64,000 bases of DNA. Origin: Natronorubrum halophilum (GTDB lineage: Archaea > Halobacteriota > Halobacteria > Halobacteriales > Natrialbaceae). Of the stretch, positions 49,327 to 59,400 are shown in pieces (the first letter of the stretch is position 1; each line of letters starts with the position of its first letter). The DNA lies in NCBI RefSeq assembly GCF_003670115.1, contig NZ_QQTY01000001.1, forward strand, positions 434,001 through 498,000. Direction: 5' to 3'. Under the pieces are notes generated by a model, which saw only the letters and a program-made list of their open reading frames with translations, did no database searches and was not told the DNA's origin. The position numbers were made by a program, and so were the translations under genes.

Positions 49327-49635
49327 ATGCACAGCGCCCGGGATCGTATCGAATACCAACAGTGGCTCGAGGAACTCGAGGAGGTCGCCGAGCGCCTCGA
49401 GTTATCGACCGACGCGCGCTCCTGTGCGGTAGATCTCTTTCTCGCCGACGTCCCCGAAGACGACCGATCGAAGCGGGCCGTGCTCGCCGCGAGCGTCTAC
49501 GCCGGATCGCTCGTCGCCGGCGACGGCCGGACGCAGGGTACCGTCGCCGACGCCGCGGACGTCTCTCGACTCTCGATCCAGTCGCGCTGGAAGGACCTGC
49601 TCGAGCGGGCCGGACTCGAGCCGCCGCGGTGGTAG
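49327..49635 (+). CDS. TFB-related protein reduced to a single cyclin fold
   Basis: The protein has 102 residues: MHSARDRIEYQQWLEELEEVAERLELSTDARSCAVDLFLADVPEDDRSKRAVLAASVYAGSLVAGDGRTQGTVADAADVSRLSIQSRWKDLLERAGLEPPRW. The segment SKRAVLAASVYAGSL...QGTVADAADVSRLSIQSRWKDLLE matches the second cyclin repeat of TFB including its helix-turn-helix. It lacks the zinc ribbon, B-finger and first repeat, so it cannot act as a normal initiation factor. It may compete with TFB or bind promoters. Confidence 0.8.
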   Translation: MHSARDRIEYQQWLEELEEVAERLELSTDARSCAVDLFLADVPEDDRSKRAVLAASVYAGSLVAGDGRTQGTVADAADVSRLSIQSRWKDLLERAGLEPPRW

Positions 49636-49782
49636 GGCGACTGTTTCAGCCGGTTTATCGAAATAGTCCCGTACTGCGTCGGCGTAAGTATACGATACGC
49701 GGACGAAATCGAAGACAACAGCGAGCAGATCTAGTCGATTCGACGCTTCGGCCGGTAGCTCCGCGTCTCGTGGCTCCGGCGC

Positions 49783-50283
49783 TCAGATAGCGTCGTCCGA
49801 ATCGCCGCCGGCCACGTCTTCGGCCTCGAGAACGGTTCCGTGTTCGTCGATCTCTCCGTGGACGATCCGCGTACTCGAGATGATGTTGCCGTCGTCGGCG
49901 CGCAGGTGCGGAACGACGACGACCTCGAGCGGATCGTGCCCCCGTTCTCGACGGATCTCGTTGATCCGGTCGCCGCCGTCTTTGGTCTCGGGCGAGACGA
50001 CCAGGTAGTCGAACTGCGGTTCGGTCGCGATCCCGGTGGGCTCCTCGAGTGGGCGAATTTCGAACTCGCGGTCGTACTCGGCCGCGATCGACTCGAGTTC
50101 CGTCTCGAGGGCGTCCTTTCGCTCGGCGAACGATCTGACGCGTCGCTCGACGTGTCGGGTCTTCGGTGCGAGGTCGTCACTCGTCAGTCCGACGGTCACA
50201 TCTCCGAGTTCGAACGCCCGTTCGAACAGCCGACGATGGCCATCGTGGACGGGGTCGAACGTCCCACCAAGCGCGACGTCCAT
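49783..50283 (-). CDS. coaD: Phosphopantetheine adenylyltransferase (archaeal type)
   Basis: It performs the fourth step of CoA synthesis, forming dephospho-CoA from phosphopantetheine and ATP. The 166-residue product has the nucleotidyltransferase motif GGTFDPVHDGHRRLFERAFELGDV, with GLTSDD, and the signature ISSTRIVHGEI. Archaeal enzymes of this kind are of eukaryal type. It ends acidic (AEDVAGGDSDDAI). It is divergent from the malic enzyme gene. Confidence 0.94.
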   Translation of the reverse strand: MDVALGGTFDPVHDGHRRLFERAFELGDVTVGLTSDDLAPKTRHVERRVRSFAERKDALETELESIAAEYDREFEIRPLEEPTGIATEPQFDYLVVSPETKDGGDRINEIRRERGHDPLEVVVVPHLRADDGNIISSTRIVHGEIDEHGTVLEAEDVAGGDSDDAI

Positions 50284-50435
50284 ACCCCACTTGACTGGCG
50301 CGGTGCGTATAAAACGGTCGAATCGGGGAACTCACCCGTCCGGGCGGTCGCTTACTCGAGGGCCGTCGAAATGATCGACAGTTGTCGAAACTCCCCTTCG
50401 CATTGTTTTTAGTAGCCCCCTGCAGTGTCCCCGGT

Positions 50436-52691
50436 ATGGGACTAGATGAGGACTCGCTAGAGTACCACCGAATCGATCCACCCGGAAAGATCGAGATTTC
50501 GACCACGAAACCGACGAATACGCAGCGCGATCTCTCGCTCGCCTACTCTCCCGGCGTCGCCGCGCCGTGTCTAGAAATCGACGAGGACGAGACGGATGCC
50601 TACACCTACACGGCGAAGGGGAACCTCGTCGGCGTCGTCTCGAACGGCTCCGCCGTGCTCGGTCTCGGCGACATCGGCGCGCAGGCGTCGAAACCCGTCA
50701 TGGAGGGGAAAGGGGTGCTGTTCAAACGCTTCGCCGACATCGACGTTTTCGACATCGAACTCGACGAGGCCGACCCCGACAAGATCGTCGAGGCCGTCAA
50801 AATGATGGAGCCGACCTTCGGCGGCGTCAATCTCGAGGACATCAAAGCGCCCGGCTGTTTCACCATCGAGGAGCGTCTGCGCGAGGAAATCGACATCCCG
50901 GTCTTCCACGACGACCAACACGGTACCGCCATCATCTCCGGGGCCGCCCTCCTCAACGCGGCGGACATCGCCGGGAAGAACCTCGAGGATCTCGAGGTCG
51001 TCTTCTCGGGTGCCGGCGCGAGCGCGATCGCCTCGGCTCGGTTTTACGTCTCTCTGGGCGTCAAAAAGGAAAACATCACGATGTGTGATTCCTCGGGGAT
51101 CATCACCGCAGCGCGCGCCGAAGGCGGCGGCGTCAACGAGTACAAACGACAGTTCGCTCGAGAGATGCCCGAAGGCAACCTCGCGGACGCGATGAACGGC
51201 GCGGACGTCTTCGTCGGCCTCTCGATCGGGGGTATCGTCTCCCCGGACATGGTTCGGTCCATGGCCGACGACCCGATCATCTTCGCGATGGCCAACCCGG
51301 ATCCCGAGATCGGCTACGAGGAGGCGAAGTCGGCTCGAGACGACACCGTCATCATGGCGACCGGCCGCTCGGACTATCCGAACCAGGTTAACAACGTCCT
51401 GGGCTTTCCCTTCATCTTCCGCGGCGCGCTCGACGTGCGTGCGACCGAAATCAACGAAGAGATGAAAGTCGCCTGCGCCGAAGCGCTGGCCGAACTGGCC
51501 CGTCAGGACGTCCCCGACGCGGTCGTCAAGGCCTACGGCGACGAGCCGATTCAGTACGGCCCGAACTACATCATTCCGAAGCCGGTCGACCCTCGCGTGC
51601 TCTTCCGGGTCGCGCCCTCGATCGCCGAGGCCGCGATGGAGTCCGGTGCCGCCCGCGCCGAGATCGAGCTGGACGAGTACGAAGAGGAACTCGAGGCCCG
51701 CCTCGGGAAGTCCCGCGAAATGATGCGCGTCGTCCTGAACAAGGCCAAGAGCGACCCCAAGACGGTCGCGCTGGCGGAGGGCGAAAACGAGAAGATGATC
51801 CGGGCGGCCTACCAGATCCAGGAGCAGGGGATCGCCCTGCCGATCCTCATCGGCGACGAGAGCGAGATCCGCCAGACGGCCGCGAACCTCGGCCTGGACT
51901 TCGATCCGCGGGTCGCGGATCCGTCGGTGGGTGACTACGAAGACTACGCCGAGCGCCTCCACGAACTCCGATCGCGCAAGGGAATTACCCGCAGCGAGGC
52001 TGGCGAACTGATCGAGCGCGACTCGAACTACTTCGGCAGCGTGATGGTCGAACGGGGCGACGCCGACGCGCTCCTGACCGGCCTCTCCCATCACTACCCA
52101 TCGGCGCTCCGCCCGCCGCTGCAGGTCATCGGTACCGACGACGACGTCGACTACGCCGCGGGCGTCTACATGCTGACGTTCAAAAACCGCGTGCTCTTCG
52201 TGGCCGACGCGACGGTCAATCAGGATCCCAACGAGGAGGTCCTCGCGGAAGTCACGAAACAGACCGGCAAACTCGCCCGCCGGTTCAACGTCGAACCCCG
52301 CGCGGCGCTGCTGTCGTACTCGAACTTCGGCAGCGTCGACAACGAGGGGACGCGGAAACCGCGAAAAGCCGCGGCGATGTTGCAGGACGACCCCGAGATC
52401 GACTTCCCGGTCGACGGGGAGATGCAAGCCGACACGGCCGTCGTCGAGGACATCCTCGAGGGCACCTACGGCTTCTCCGACCTCGACGAACCCGCGAACG
52501 TGCTCGTCTTCCCGAACCTCGAGTCGGGCAACATCGGCTACAAACTGCTCCAGCGCCTCGGCGGCGCGGACGCCATCGGCCCGATGCTGGTCGGCATGGA
52601 CGAGCCGGTTCACGTCCTCCAGCGAGGCGACGAGGTCAAGGATATCGTGAACCTGGCGGGTGTGGCGGTCGTCGACGCACAGCAAGAATAG
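50436..52691 (+). CDS. maeB: NAD(P)-dependent malic enzyme fused to phosphotransacetylase-like domain
   Basis: It converts malate to pyruvate and CO2. The 751-residue product has a malic enzyme domain (about 1-420) with [47 protein letters not shown] and the metal site. The Pta-like C-terminal domain (about 430-751), [25 protein letters not shown], is probably regulatory, as is usual for MaeB, which lacks separate Pta activity. The start is ATG 50436 ([13 protein letters not shown]). A TATA-like sequence TTTTTAGTAG sits ~28 nt before it. It is a single gene. Confidence 0.94.
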   Translation: MGLDEDSLEYHRIDPPGKIEISTTKPTNTQRDLSLAYSPGVAAPCLEIDEDETDAYTYTAKGNLVGVVSNGSAVLGLGDIGAQASKPVMEGKGVLFKRFADIDVFDIELDEADPDKIVEAVKMMEPTFGGVNLEDIKAPGCFTIEERLREEIDIPVFHDDQHGTAIISGAALLNAADIAGKNLEDLEVVFSGAGASAIASARFYVSLGVKKENITMCDSSGIITAARAEGGGVNEYKRQFAREMPEGNLADAMNGADVFVGLSIGGIVSPDMVRSMADDPIIFAMANPDPEIGYEEAKSARDDTVIMATGRSDYPNQVNNVLGFPFIFRGALDVRATEINEEMKVACAEALAELARQDVPDAVVKAYGDEPIQYGPNYIIPKPVDPRVLFRVAPSIAEAAMESGAARAEIELDEYEEELEARLGKSREMMRVVLNKAKSDPKTVALAEGENEKMIRAAYQIQEQGIALPILIGDESEIRQTAANLGLDFDPRVADPSVGDYEDYAERLHELRSRKGITRSEAGELIERDSNYFGSVMVERGDADALLTGLSHHYPSALRPPLQVIGTDDDVDYAAGVYMLTFKNRVLFVADATVNQDPNEEVLAEVTKQTGKLARRFNVEPRAALLSYSNFGSVDNEGTRKPRKAAAMLQDDPEIDFPVDGEMQADTAVVEDILEGTYGFSDLDEPANVLVFPNLESGNIGYKLLQRLGGADAIGPMLVGMDEPVHVLQRGDEVKDIVNLAGVAVVDAQQE

Positions 52692-52797
52692 CAGCCGCGA
52701 GCGAGGTCCAGGCAGAGTGAGCGGCTTCGTGTGAGGCCGGCCGACGGATCGCGATTCTTTTTGCCGTCGTCGTTCTTGGCAGATAGCAGGACCAGAA

Positions 52798-54222
52798 ATG
52801 CGACCGACGAACCAATCGACGGCGGCCGGACGTGATCGAGAGAGCCCCGACGGCACCTCCCGGCGACGGCTCCTCCGTCTGACCGGTACGGCCGGAGTTA
52901 CGGGGCTCGCCGGCTGCGTCGAACTCCCGAACACGCTGGGCGACAGCGCCGACGGGACCGACGGACGGTGTGGCTCCGGATCGGACCCGGTGGACTCCGT
53001 CTCCGAGTACGCGACGCACCCCGACGACGACGTCTCGCTGTTCCGACGGGGGCTGCGTCGACTCGGCTACTTCCCGGACGAGGTCGTTCCGTCGTCGGTG
53101 CGCGTCAACTGGACGTTTCCGATCAACTACGTCGGCCACACTGCAGCCAAGTCCAGTCCCGTCCCGACGCCCGACGGCGAGACCATCGTCTTCGCCGGCG
53201 ATAGCGGCTGGGTTCACGCCTACGCGCCGAACGGCGAGAAACGGTGGTCGACGCTGACCGGCGCGACGAAACTCGGCTTCCACGGCTCGGCGGCCGTCGT
53301 CGGCGACACCGCCTACATCGGCGGCTACGACGGCGACCTCTACGCGCTGGCCATCGAAACCGGCGAGATCGTCTGGCGGACGCGATCCGAGGATCTCGAG
53401 GGGACGCTCGCGATCGGCTCGAGCCCCGCCTACTACGACGGCGTACTGTACGTCATCGTCGAGTACGGCTCGCCCTCGTCCGGGGCGCTCTGGGCGTTCG
53501 ACGCCGAGACGGGCGAGGCGCTCCGGAGAGACGACCGCATCTGGGGACAGGCCCATCCGTCGCCGACGATCGACCTCGACGCGGGGCGGATCCTCGCCGG
53601 ATCGAACGACGGCGTCGTCTACTGCTGGGAGTTTCCCTCGCTCGAGTTCGCCTGGGAGTTTCAGGCGGATGCCGACGGCGAGCAGCGGGAGGGCGGCGCG
53701 TTTCGGGCGGGTGCCGAAATCAAGGGGACGGTCGCCGCCCACGACGGGTACGGCTACGTCGGTAGCTGGGACAACAACTTCTACTGCATCGATCTAGCGG
53801 ACGGCTCTCAGGAGTGGGTGTTCGAGACCGACGGCTCGATCATGTCGAATCCGGCGGTCGACGTCGACGAGGACATCGTCTACGCGGGGAGCGACGACAA
53901 TCACGTCTACGCTCTCGACGCCGGTTCCGGCGAGCTGCTGTGGTCGGCGGACGTCAACGGTCGCGTCATCGGCGCGCTGACCGTCACCGCGGGGACGGTG
54001 CTCGTCGGTTCCTACGATTCCCATCTGTACGCGCTCGATAAGGCGACTGGGGAACGGTGTTGGCGGGTTCAGAACCGGGGTCGCGTCACCAGCGCGCCGG
54101 TCCCCGTCGACGGCCGGATCTACTACGCGGAGCGCGGCGCGTTTTCGAACTATTACGATGACGACGCGGAGACGGTTCTGGACGATCCCGGCCACGCCTA
54201 CTGTCTGGTCGACGGCGGGTGA
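52798..54222 (+). CDS. Tat-exported PQQ-type beta-propeller lipoprotein
   Basis: The protein has 474 residues. The N-terminus has a twin-arginine signal SRRRLLRLTGTAGVTGLAGC, where Cys is the lipidation site. It carries seven or eight repeats of the quinoprotein-like type (SSPVPTPDGETIVFAGDSGWVHAYAPNGEKRWS, AYIGGYDGDLYALAIETGEIVWR, VYAGSDDNHVYALDAGSGELLWSADVNG, VLVGSYDSHLYALDKATGERCW). No catalytic residues are seen, so it is probably a binding or scaffold protein on the cell surface. It is convergent with the dehydrogenase gene. Confidence 0.9.
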   Translation: MRPTNQSTAAGRDRESPDGTSRRRLLRLTGTAGVTGLAGCVELPNTLGDSADGTDGRCGSGSDPVDSVSEYATHPDDDVSLFRRGLRRLGYFPDEVVPSSVRVNWTFPINYVGHTAAKSSPVPTPDGETIVFAGDSGWVHAYAPNGEKRWSTLTGATKLGFHGSAAVVGDTAYIGGYDGDLYALAIETGEIVWRTRSEDLEGTLAIGSSPAYYDGVLYVIVEYGSPSSGALWAFDAETGEALRRDDRIWGQAHPSPTIDLDAGRILAGSNDGVVYCWEFPSLEFAWEFQADADGEQREGGAFRAGAEIKGTVAAHDGYGYVGSWDNNFYCIDLADGSQEWVFETDGSIMSNPAVDVDEDIVYAGSDDNHVYALDAGSGELLWSADVNGRVIGALTVTAGTVLVGSYDSHLYALDKATGERCWRVQNRGRVTSAPVPVDGRIYYAERGAFSNYYDDDAETVLDDPGHAYCLVDGG

Positions 54223-54345
54223 GCGCCAAACTCGGCGAACCGAAACCGATCGTGTGAGGCACCGACGGCGATCAGTTCGCAGCCGTCCGTGACGGGCTGC
54301 CTCTCCGACGCCGTCGCTCCGGGTATCGATCCCTCGAACGGCGAA

Positions 54346-55419
54346 TCAGAGCTCCGTCACCACTTCGACTCCCCGCGTCTCGTACTCGGTCATCGCGGCG
54401 AGGCGGTCGGAGACGTCCTCGAGTCCGACGCGCCGCGTGACGAGTTTTGCGGGCTCGAGCGCACCCGAATCGATCATCCGCAGGAGTTCGTCGTAGCGCG
54501 ACGGCGGCATGCCGCGGGAGCCGACGAGGGTAACGTCCCAGCGCGTCATCTCGTCGATCGGGAGCGATACCTCGCCGCGTTCGGCGGCGGTCGTCAGCCC
54601 GATCTGGACGTGGGTGCCGCGGATCCGCAGACACTCGAGGCTGTTGCGACACGTTTCGGCGCGTCCGAGCGCGTCGACGGAGACGTGCGCGCCGCCGTCG
54701 GTGATCGTCCGAATCATCCCCGGAACGTCCGTACGCTCGTCCTCGAGTTCGGACGCGTCGATCGTCTCTTCGGCACCGAGATCGGTCGCCAACTCGAGCG
54801 GGTCGTCGCGAACGTCGATTGCGATCACGCGCGCCCCCAGCGCGGTGGCGATCTGGACGGCCGCCAGTCCGAGTCCGCCACAGCCGTGGACGGCTACCCA
54901 GTCGCCGGCGTCGATATCGGCGCGGTGAGCCAGCGCGTGAAACGCCGTGACGTACCGACAGCCCAGCGCGGCCACGGCTTCCGCTGAGACGCCCTCCGGC
55001 AGCGCCACGGCGTTGAACTCCGCGTGCGGAACGTGGGTCCGTTCGGCGAACGCGCCGGGGACGCTCGGCTCGAACCCCAGCGCGTAGCCGTCCTCGCAGA
55101 CGTTTCCGTGGCCGTTTCGACACTGGTAGCACGATCCGTCACCGAGGTTAAACGGGATCGCCACGCGGTCGCCGACCGCGAGCGTTTCGACGCGGTCGCC
55201 GACCCGAGCGACGCGTCCGGCGGGTTCGTGACCGAGGATCTGTCCGAGCGGCACCCGATCGTCGGCCCACTCTCCATGGCCCTTCCAGGCGTGCCAGTCG
55301 CTCCGACAGATCCCGCAGGCCTCGACGTCGACGACCACGCCGTGGGGAGCAAGCGCCGGAGCGTCAACCGACTCGATCGACAGCGGTTCGCCGTAGGCTT
55401 CGAGTACTGCAGCGCGCAT
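54346..55419 (-). CDS. Zinc-dependent alcohol dehydrogenase
   Basis: The protein has 357 residues (MDR family). Catalytic zinc ligands are in CGICRSDWHAW and GHEPAGRV. NAD binding is through GCGGLGLAAVQIA, followed by an Asp-containing AIDVRDDPL, which favours NAD over NADP. The structural zinc loop reads GDGSCYQCRNGHGNVCEDG, so one of the usual four Cys is replaced by Asp. The substrate is unknown; CRYVTAFHALAHRADI and the glycerol-type fold suggest a medium-chain alcohol. The start was set at ATG 55419. Confidence 0.9.
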   Translation of the reverse strand: MRAAVLEAYGEPLSIESVDAPALAPHGVVVDVEACGICRSDWHAWKGHGEWADDRVPLGQILGHEPAGRVARVGDRVETLAVGDRVAIPFNLGDGSCYQCRNGHGNVCEDGYALGFEPSVPGAFAERTHVPHAEFNAVALPEGVSAEAVAALGCRYVTAFHALAHRADIDAGDWVAVHGCGGLGLAAVQIATALGARVIAIDVRDDPLELATDLGAEETIDASELEDERTDVPGMIRTITDGGAHVSVDALGRAETCRNSLECLRIRGTHVQIGLTTAAERGEVSLPIDEMTRWDVTLVGSRGMPPSRYDELLRMIDSGALEPAKLVTRRVGLEDVSDRLAAMTEYETRGVEVVTEL

Positions 55420-55534
55420 ACCGTCGGTCTCGAGCGCCGTGGAGTTAACCGGTCCGCCCGGGAGGCGGCCGCGTCGCCCCGTCCGGCGCTCCGAAGCAGT
55501 TAGTCTTATCGGCCAGGCCGTTCGAGAGTTCAGT

Positions 55535-56269
55535 ATGCGTGTCACCTTTCTCGGAAGCGGCAGCGCGATGCCGACCGGCGAGCGGTTCCAGACGGGGATT
55601 CTCGTCCAGAACGACGGCCGGACCCTGCTCGTCGACTGCGGATCGGGCGTCCTTCACCGACTCCAGCAGTCAGGGGTCGGCTACGAGGGCGTCTCGACGG
55701 TCCTGTTGACCCACCACCACCTGGATCACGTCGCCGATCTACTGCCGCTGATGAAAGCCCGCTGGCTCGCCGGCGAGGAACACCTCGAGATCGTCGGTCC
55801 GCAGGGGACGAAGGCCCTGCTCGACGACCTGCTCGAGGTTCACGAGTACATGCAGAATAAGCTCGAACTGCAGGTTCGAGAGGTCGTCCCCGGTGAGTTT
55901 TCCGTCGCAGGCTTCGACGTCTCGGCCTACGAGACCCGCCACTCGCTGCCGTGTCTGGCCTACCGCTTCGGCGATCTGTTTACGTTCAGCGGCGACAGCG
56001 AGGCCTTTGCCGGGCTCGCGAACTTCGCCAAGGGCTCCGCGATCCTCGCTCACGACTGTTCGTTTCCCGACGACGTCGACGTCTCGAACCACCCGACGCC
56101 GGAAACCCTCGGGCGGGAACTGGCCGGCCGGGAAATCGGACGCGTGTACTTGACGCACCTCTACCCCCACACCGAGGGTCGCCACGACGAGATGCTCGAG
56201 TCCATCGGCGCTCACTACGACGGTGACGTTCGGTTCGCCGAGGATCTCAAAACGATCTCCATCGAGTAA
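55535..56269 (+). CDS. MBL-fold hydrolase (RNase Z-like, ribonuclease or phosphodiesterase)
   Basis: The protein has 244 residues. The metallo-beta-lactamase motifs are clear: LLTHHHLDHVADLLPLMKARWL (HHHLDH), ETRHSLPCLAYRF, FSGDSEAFAGL and AHDCSFPD, and the conserved His in LTHLYPHTEGRH. The start MRVTFLGSGSAMPTGERFQTGILVQ is the family opening. It lacks the exosite of tRNase Z, so a distinct phosphodiesterase or arylsulfatase-like substrate is possible. A short TATA-like CTTATC lies ~30 nt upstream. Confidence 0.88.
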   Translation: MRVTFLGSGSAMPTGERFQTGILVQNDGRTLLVDCGSGVLHRLQQSGVGYEGVSTVLLTHHHLDHVADLLPLMKARWLAGEEHLEIVGPQGTKALLDDLLEVHEYMQNKLELQVREVVPGEFSVAGFDVSAYETRHSLPCLAYRFGDLFTFSGDSEAFAGLANFAKGSAILAHDCSFPDDVDVSNHPTPETLGRELAGREIGRVYLTHLYPHTEGRHDEMLESIGAHYDGDVRFAEDLKTISIE

Positions 56270-56404
56270 CCGGATCCGCATTTTCGAGACGAAGACGTCG
56301 ATCCGAGTTCGGTTCGCGGAACTCGGTCCGAATCAGTTCCGAATAACGGGCCGTAGGCGTTCCGTTATGCGAATACTACGCACGCTGACGCCCGTACCCG
56401 AACA

Positions 56405-56411
56405 GGTATAT
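56405..56411 (+). promoter_or_regulatory. TATA box of the RND exporter transcript
   Basis: GGTATATAC at 56405-56411 predicts initiation near 56434, eight bases before a small leader ORF (ATG 56442). Confidence 0.55.
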
Positions 56412-56441
56412 ACACCAAGTTTGTAGGATCGTAACAACAGA

Positions 56442-56489
56442 ATGTCCCCCAGCAGTCGCACGGTTGATTTCGGAGGGGTGAGCGGATGA
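56442..56489 (+). CDS. Candidate 15-codon leader ORF coupled to the RND gene
   Basis: MSPSSRTVDFGGVSG, then TGA at 56487-56489, overlapping the ATG of the exporter (56486-56488) as ATGA. Its own ATG lies a few bases after the predicted transcription start, as for a leaderless gene. A purine-rich GGAGGGG is at 56471-56477, 8-14 bases before the exporter start. Termination-reinitiation could regulate the exporter. The ORF is short enough to be coincidental. Confidence 0.4.
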   Translation: MSPSSRTVDFGGVSG

Positions 56490-59400
56490 ACATCCCAGAT
56501 CGTATCGCAGACACGGTGACGTCACACTCTCGAGTCGTCATCGTCGCCCTCCTGTTGCTGACGGCGCTCGTCGGCGCGGGGATGCCGGTCGACGACGACT
56601 CGTCGCTCGATCAGTTCGAGAGCGAGTCCGAGGAAGCGAAAGCCCTCGAGCGAATCCAGGGTACCGACGAAGAGGATGGCTACTTCGCGACCGATAGCGA
56701 CGAAAACACCACCAGCATACAGCTGATCGCACGCGGCGACAACGTGCTCAGCCAGGAGTCGGTGATCGCCTCGCTCGAGTTCCAACAGCAGATTCGCGAC
56801 GACGAGTCGATCAACGAGACGCTGGCCGAAAACGACTCGATCAGCGGCGTCGAGAACATCCTCGCCATTACCGCGATTACCAACGAGCAGGTCGCGGAAC
56901 TCGAAGAACGAGGTGGCGAACTCGAGCAGCGAGGCGCCGAACTCGAACAGCGACAGGCCGCCCTCGAGAACAGAACGGGCGCGCTCGAGGCGGGGCTCAA
57001 TGAGTCGCTGGCCCTCCAGCGGGAGTACGCGGCCCAGACGGCCGCCGGCGAGGACGAAGCCGCCGCGGAGACGGAAGCCGAGATCGAAGGCGTCGTCGAG
57101 GAGGCGATCGCCGCCGCCGATCTGGACGACGAACAGGCCGCCGAGTACGAGGAACGGATCGGCCAGGCCCGCGAGATCGAATCCCAGCGCTGGGAGATCG
57201 AACAGGGGACCGACGATCCCGAGGAGAGCGAGGAGTATCAGGAACTGACCGAGAATCTCGAGCAGGTCTCGGAGGGTGCGACGGCCGGCATTTTCGCGGA
57301 CGAGTACGAGCAACTGGAGGAGGACTCCGCGCAGCTGGAGGAGGACCAGCAGGCGCTCGAGGAAGACTCCGCACAGCTCGAGGAGGATCAGCGGGCCCTG
57401 CAGGAGGGCGACGAGCAGCCGTCGCTCGACGAGCAGATCGAGGCGATCGAGGACCTCGACGACGAGGAGTACGAACAGCTCGTGGCGGAGACCCTCTCGT
57501 CGGACAGCGAAGATAACTTCGCGCTCGCGCTGATGTCCTCTTCGTACGAGCCGGGCAGCACCGAAGCCGAGGCGCGGATGACCTCGATCACCCAGTCGAC
57601 GACGACCGGCGACGGGATGGAGGAGATGGGCGGACTCGACGACCGAATCGTCGAAAGCCAACTCGAGATTCGCGAACTCGCCAACCAACAAGATCAGGAC
57701 TACGTCGTCTTCGGCGGCGGGATCATCACCGACGAGATCGAGCGATCGATGGGCGACAGTCTCGCCATCGTCGGGCCGCTCGCCCTGCTGTTCGTCGTCG
57801 TGGCCCTGGTGGTCGCCTACCGCGACCTGCTGGACATCGTGCTGGGCGTCGTCGGAATCGTCGCCGTTCTCGTCTGGACGTTCGGCTTCATGGGCTGGGC
57901 CGACATCGCGTTCAACCAGATGTTCGTCGCGGTGCCCGTCCTGTTGATCGGGCTCTCGATCGACTACGCGATACACGTCTTCATGCGCCACCGCGAGCAA
58001 CGCGAGACGCGAAGCGTCTCGGATAGCGAGCGGGGAGGGACGACCGGCGAGCAACGCGAAGCGGACGACGAGGCAAGTACCGTCCGCGGCTCGATGCGGA
58101 TCGCGCTGGCCGGCGTCGGCGCCGCGCTCGTCTGGGTGACGGCGACGACCGTCATCGGGTTCCTCTCGAACCTCGTCAGTCCGATCGGCCCCATCCGGGA
58201 GTTCGGGGTCGTCAGCTCGGTCGGGATCGTCGCCGCGTTGATCGTCTTCGGCGCGCTGATCCCGGCGCTCAAGGTCGAGATCGACGAGTTCCTCGAGGGG
58301 CGCGGCCTCGACCGGCGCAAGCGCGCGTTCGGAACCGGCGGCGGCCGTTTCAGCAAGATCCTGACGGTCGGCTCGGTGGCCGCCCGAAAGGCGCCGTTAG
58401 TCGTGCTCGTGCTCGTGCTCGTGCTCTCCGCCGGCGGCGTCTACGGCGCGACCCAAATCGATACCAGTTTCCAGGAGGAGGACTTCCTCGCGGAGAGTCC
58501 GCCGGCCTGGACCGACCACCTACCGGACTCGATGAGCCCCGGCGAGTACCACGCGAAGGCCGATCTGGACTTCGTCAACCAGCACTTCCAGCGCGAGGAC
58601 ACCCAGGCGCAGATCCTCGTCGAGAGCGACGGTGGCGGCGTCGACGACCCCGATCTACTCGAGCGAATGAACGAGACGCGCGACGACGCCGCGGAGAGCG
58701 ACGTCGTCTACACGAGGGCGGACGGCAAGGCGGACGTACAGGATCCGCTGTCGACGATGGAGCGCGTCGCCGCACAGAACGACTCGTTCAACGAGTCGTT
58801 CACCGCGGCCGACACCGACGATGACGGGGTTCCCGACGAGAACGTCACGGCGCTGTACGACCAGCTGTACGAGGCCGACGAGGAAGCCGCGAGTCAGGTG
58901 CTCCACCGGACCGACGACGGGGACTACGACGCGACGCGGATGATCGTCGGCGTTCAGGGCGGCGCCGCCGCCGGCGACACGACCGACGAGGTGCGCACGT
59001 TCGCCGATACCGTCGAGGACGGCAGCGACGGCCGCTGGATCGCCATCGCGACCGGCGACCCGATCGTCAGTCACATCGTCGAACAGGACCTGCTCAATAC
59101 GGTCCTCGAGAGCCTGCTGATCACGCTCGTGGCCGTGTTCGTCTTCCTGTCGGTCGCCTACTGGCTGACCGGCGATAGCGCGGCGCTGGGTGCCGTCACG
59201 CTCCTCCCGGTCGCGTTAACCGTCAGCTGGATCCTCGGAACGATGTACCTGATCGGAATGCCCTTCAACGTGCTCACGGGGATGATCACGAGCCTCACCA
59301 TCGGGCTCGGCGTCGCCTACAGCATCCACGTCAGCGACCGGTACACGCTCGAACTCGAGCGCCAGGGCAACGTCTGGTCGGCGCTGCAAACGACGGTCAC

